Of a stretch of DNA of 64,000 nucleotides, positions 59,540 to 64,000 are shown in pieces. This DNA is from Juglans regia (lineage: Eukaryota > Streptophyta > Magnoliopsida > Fagales > Juglandaceae): NCBI RefSeq assembly GCF_001411555.2, contig NC_049911.1, forward strand, positions 620,001 to 684,000. The letters run 5' to 3'. Position 1 is the stretch's first letter, and each line of letters begins with the position of its first letter. The notes under the pieces were generated by a model, which was not told where the DNA came from, made no database searches, and saw only the letters and a program-made list of their open reading frames with translations. Both the position numbers and the translations under genes were made by a program.

Positions 59540-60800
59540 TATGTGCTTGTAGACATTACTGATGAAATAAATCCAAGGAAGAGCAAAGGCGATACCAGTG
59601 AAGCAAAGGAGGTCCTGTTAAGAAAAAGTATACTGAGAATGTATGTATGTGTAAAATGAGCTAAGAATAAGAATGAAATTGTGATGCATGAGCTCAATTA
59701 AAAAGATGGTCAAGTTTCTTTCTTGTCAAATTTGTAAATAAAACCTCTACTTGTAAAGATGATTAATAATATTTATACAACTCAGTTTACGCCCAGCCAT
59801 TGCCATAGCGCCACTTTATATAACCTTCGTCTATTAATTTTTGAAGTGGACAACAGCAGAAATCCATCTCTTCCAAAAAGAATGCATGTAAATTTTTGAA
59901 AACCAGTTTGGCAGCCCGAGTATGGTAGCTCCAGCAGCCGGCGAAGGATTAGAACTTAGAAGAATTTCACCAGAGTATCCAAAAGGAAAGGCAAAATACA
60001 AATGTGGGCAGTAAGGGATATGCACAGATGGAAAAACACCAGGAAGAAATACAGTCAAGGCCAACTGGGATGCAGCAATTGACACAAAAAAAAAAAAAAA
60101 TGGAAATTGGAGTCATCTTCAGACTCGGAAGGAGAGATATTGGTATCCCTTTGTGCACACAAAAGACATATAATCCAACCTGCAATTGCTGAATGTAATG
60201 CGTTATGTAAATTTGTTCTGAACTAGGATTCATAAATGTGATATTTGGAGATGCTCAAGTTATTATCAAAACCATTAACAGTGAAGAAGAAAGATGATCT
60301 TGGTATGAGCAAACTATAGATGACTTCGTTAGAGTTCTGTTATATACAATCATTTTTTTATATTTCTTGCGTATTCTATTGATGTGATTGATTAAAAAAA
60401 TTATTTTACATTAAAAAAAATTGACGCAGTTAATCACATTAGTGAAATGTACAAAAATACGCAAGAAGTGACTATAAGAATTTTTATTTAAATAGACGAT
60501 ATACCGTTCTCTATTTTCACGAGGTAGAAGATATTTTGTTAAAAAAACTGTATTTAATGTTCTGAAATTCGTATACCGTATTCTATCTTCGTTTGGTTGA
60601 AGGTATTTTGTACAAAAATTGTAGAACATGGCAAAGCATCTCAACCCAAGAAAACCCTTAAATTTGCACTTATACTTCTGTTTGATGTTTTCTTTATTAT
60701 TATTTAAGCTTTAAGCTTTAAAATATGCAGGCATATTATTTCTTGCCCCGAGAGAACTTCATCCCCCCACGTTCTCAGATTTCTGGCAGATATTCATCAA

Positions 60801-60844
<44 letters not shown>

Positions 60845-60958
60845 AACATGTAGCGCACTTTTCCTACGTTTGCGACCACTTCCTATAAGGTTTTGAGCTA
60901 AAATGATATAAAATCGAGCAAGCTTTAGCAACGGAAGCAGAAACCAGAAACAATATTA
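59540..60958. other. intergenic; 5' UTR of the IQ-motif gene with CT repeat
   Basis: The 3' UTR of the STR16-like gene probably ends near 59770. About 60330-60620 contains two imperfect copies of ATATTTTGT flanked by ACGATATACCGTTCTCTATTT and TCGTATACCGTATTCTATCTT. A long (CT)n microsatellite (about 60806-60842) lies about 120 bp upstream of the next start codon, a common position for such repeats in plant 5' UTRs. No gene is seen. Confidence 0.45.
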
Positions 60959-62710
60959 ATGGCGATATCGAAAAACTGGCTTAACATGGTCCGGAAGAAG
61001 TTTCGCAGATCATCTGACAGTAGAGACAGCATTCTTCCTACTAGTATTGCAGCTTCATCAAGGTTTTCTTCACAGAAGGCAGATACGCCCAATGAAGATA
61101 TTGCAGAGGTCGACATACAAATCAATATTTTTTAGGGGCATCTCTTGTTCTTTCCATTAATATGCTTTGGGTTTTGATTATCATTTAAACTTGAACAGGT
61201 AAGGACATCTGGAGCAGGTGAAAGCATGGGCGCAACAGGCTTTAAAAAGAAAAGACACAGAATGTTGCAAAATTTGATTAGCAGAAAATCTCAGAGAGAC
61301 GCTCTCTCTCCCGATGGCAACACTAGTCCACGCAATTCCACTGAAAGAGCAATTTCTAAAGAAGTAACCACGGATGATATTGAAGGTGATCCCCATGAAG
61401 CAGCTTCATCATTACTATCGTCAGTACATAAAAGGGACAAGTCAACCAAAGAAGATGTTGCAGCCATCAGGATCCAAGCTGTTTTCAGGGGACATCGTGT
61501 ACGTTTATCCAACCCAACTGCATTTTCTTTTGCCATATTTTACCTACTGATTTGTTTGCCATACTTCAAATCTGTCTAGAAAGAAGGAAGAACACACTAA
61601 GGACAAAGATCTTATTAATGGATTAGGATTATATATATAACCTGGTACTGTTGGATGATTCAAACTCGGACAGGTAAGACAGACATTTCGAGCAAGCGAG
61701 AGCAAGGAAGTCCAAAGAAGTTTTTGCAGCTTTCATAGAGAGATCATTTCTGCCAATAACAAGACTTGTCCAAACAGTTATTGTACCAAAGAAGCAATCG
61801 TTAAAGAAGAACCAGACATCAATGTCAAAGGGCCAATTAATGGTGCAGTTTCATCAACACCATTAAAAAATGAAGATAAAACCCAAGAAGATGTTGCAGC
61901 CATAAAGATCCAAGCAATTTTCCGAGGCCATCGTGTACTTTCTCCTTCCTCCGAGCCATTGCATTTTTCTAAAGAAAAATACTATCATCATCCTTTCATT
62001 AAAAGTTAATTTATTAAAAATTAATATCATGCCATGGATGATGATTAAAAGCAAGATGAATAACACTCTCTCCTAAGAAATAGATCATCTACAGAGTTAC
62101 TATGGAGTCTAAAAAAAAAATCATCTTTGACAGGCAAGACGAGCAAGCTCCAGGAGGAAGGAAAACGCATGCAGAACAATGCGAATGTCCCAAAATTTAT
62201 TCAACAGAGTCCGAAGAAAGTTTCGCAGAACATCACATAGGGATATCATTCTATCCCAGACCAACACGTGTGCTAGAAGTTCCACTGACGAAGCAATTAC
62301 AACAGATCAAGAAACAGCAATCTTCAAAAACGCCATTGGTGTAGCTTCATCGATACCGTCAATATCCAGAAAGAAAGATCTAACCAAAGATGATATTGCA
62401 GCCATCAAGATACAAGCATTTTTCAGGGGACATCTTGTACTACCAATATATTTATTAACCTATTCCATTTACAAGCTAAAATATTGGATCTAGTTAATTA
62501 AGGTGGTGACCTTTTTTCCTTTTCAAAATTGGACAGGCGAGAAGGGCATTCCTAGCACTTAGGAGCCTGGTGAAGCTGCAAGCAGTGGTTCGCGGGGTGT
62601 GCGTCCGGCGGCAGGCACGTGTAGCCCTCCATTGCATGCATGCACTTGCCCGATTGCAGGTCAGAGTTCGTGCAAGGCAGCTCCTCAACGGTGATCAGGA
62701 GCAATCGTGA
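60959..62710 (+). CDS. IQ-motif (IQD-like) calmodulin-binding protein with multiplied exons
   Basis: Exons: 60959-61108, 61199-61498, 61674-61934, 62134-62436 and 62537-62710 (395 aa). Every exon is an exact multiple of three and every intron is phase 0. Exon 1 gives [19 protein letters not shown]. Exons 2, 3 and 4 all end with the first half of an IQ motif: [32 protein letters not shown] and [16 protein letters not shown]. Exon 5 is the usual IQD continuation, [20 protein letters not shown], then [21 protein letters not shown] proteins bind calmodulin and microtubules or membranes. An intron splitting the first IQ motif at this site is a known IQD feature. The protein ends soon after the IQ region and lacks the long C-terminal part of large IQDs. 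Exons 2-4 look like tandem copies of one exon. Confidence 0.82.
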
Positions 62711-62849
62711 TTACTAATTAGTTTTAGTTCCTTAGGCCATTTTGTCACATGCTATTTTTATTTATTTTTCACAGAAAAATAACTCAATAATTAATACTTT
62801 CTACTTGGATGTTTATGTATTCATTGCAAGCTTCTAGTAGAATAGTACT

Positions 62850-64000
62850 AGAGGTTTTTTTTCTAAGAAGAGGACGGTACCCCAATTTTATTGATAGCCC
62901 AACCTCACTTGTGTCGAAGAAAAATCGTGGTTACAACAAGATACATGGAAGATACATTATAATAAAAAACCAAACTCATACATCAAAATTATTAAGACAT
63001 CCTGATTACATAACAAAGGTTCAATAAAAAAAGAATAATCCAAAACTCTACTTTGTAATGCCAACCCTAGACAAAACAATAAAAATCTGCAAATAAAAAC
63101 ACATGCAAGTAAGGATTAGAGGAGCAAATATAGGAGAAAAAACTACGTACCGGGAAAACTCATTACGAGACTCGCAAATAAGGAAGACTAGTCCAAATTT
63201 GAGCCACCAACTCCCCACTTGGCAAGAAGATCAGCAATAACATTACATTCTTGAAAAACATGCCTTATTCTATACTCCATGCAATTCAAATATGCATGTA
63301 ATTCATCCTAGAAATCCTCTAAATACCATATAATACAATCACCCTTGATAAGCCAGTTAACCAGGATTCAAGAATCAGTCTCAATCTCAACCCGAGAAAA
63401 ACCCAAGTGGTAGCATCTATAGACACCTTCCAATAAATTTCTTATTTCAGCAAAATTATTAGAATCCGGGCCCAACGCCATAGAATAAGCCACAAGTAAG
63501 CTGTCACAATCATCACGAATGACACCCCCAGCTCCTGATGGTCCCAGATTACCAAAACTACTACCATCCATATTAAGTTTCATCAAATCCTAAAGAGGCC
63601 GAATCCACCTCACCACACGAACCTTCTTAGACCTAGGTTCTAGATTTGGGATTTCTAGTCTTTGTAAAATAATAGTATCCTTAGAAGAAATGGTCGAAAC
63701 TTTCATGATCAGATCCATAATACAGCGAAACCATAATTTAATAACATGCCAAACCGACTCCATCGTGTCCTTCTTATCTTCATTCCGAGCCTTACAACAC
63801 CTATCCAAAGCTTCCATGAGACAATAGACAGGAGAAAGCCAAAAATAATCCGCACCTAGGTAGACTTACCTATCCAACGGAACCAAAAATTAATTTGTTC
63901 CTACCAAGTATGAAAAACGCCCATATGCACTCTTAATTGGGTCGCAGCCAACCTCCAAATGCGTCTTGGTTTAAGTGAAATGAAAATTGAAATACGAGAT
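62850..64000 (-). pseudogene. LINE remnant with RNase H domain (continues off window)
   Basis: Read on the minus strand from 64000 down, the frame gives RIWRLAATQLRVHMGVFHTW and INFWFRWIGKST, then MESVWHVIKLWFRCIMDLIM. The RNase H domain follows: LMKLNMDGSSFGNLGPSGAG, GVIRDDCDSLLVAYSMALG, NNFAEIRNLLEGVYRC and FSRVEIETDS. This is the C-terminal part of a plant non-LTR retrotransposon polyprotein. Stops (63589-63591, and upstream of 63820) break it. The 3' end, near 62860, has the AAGAAGAGGACGGTACCCC signature also seen at 9120. The reverse transcriptase would lie right of 64000. Confidence 0.75.

Noticed and set aside
59299..59697. 132-codon minus frame at the end of the STR16-like gene
   Set aside because: Antisense to the last rhodanese exon, with no recognisable domain.

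Overview
The window is nuclear DNA of a woody eudicot. The genes carry many short GT-AG introns, the intergenic DNA is very AT-rich, and plant transposons of several classes are interleaved with the genes. The gene content and the abundant GTTTGGAT-ended MITEs would fit Fagales (walnut or pecan relatives), but that placement is an inference and was not tested. No CRISPR array, operon, rRNA or convincing tRNA was seen.

Layout. 0.4-3.5 kb: minus-strand DHHC protein S-acyltransferase (PAT10-like), 3' end outside the window. 4-9.7 kb: transposon-rich, with a decayed BED-finger hAT transposase, two non-autonomous hAT elements with 8-bp target duplications, a LINE tail and a TRIM-like LTR. 10.3-32 kb: four tandem plus-strand GDSL esterase/lipase genes (A, B, C, D). 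All share one five-exon structure and intron phases 1-0-0-1. A/B and C/D are two sister pairs, each with duplicated promoters and flanks, now separated by Ty1-copia remnants and MITEs. 32-45.7 kb: no intact gene. It holds repeated non-coding segments, an orphan gene fragment and a 1.4-kb inverted repeat that carries DUF247 gene fragments in both arms and could fold into a long hairpin RNA.

45.7-62.7 kb is a gene-dense stretch of five single-copy genes: an intronless F-box/DUF295 gene, a UPF0548 (DUF1990) gene, a minus-strand small divergent CRAL-TRIO (SEC14-like) gene, a plastid single-rhodanese gene (STR16-like), and an IQ-motif (IQD-like) gene whose middle exons look like tandem copies of one symmetric exon. 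The window ends in a minus-strand LINE remnant with an RNase H domain.

The genes do not form a pathway; the only functional cluster is the GDSL array. The observations most worth following are the IQ-motif exon multiplication, the DUF247 hairpin, the Pro/Ala-rich leader of GDSL gene A, and the datable transposon insertions. All coordinates and splice sites were read by eye; no alignment or search was run.
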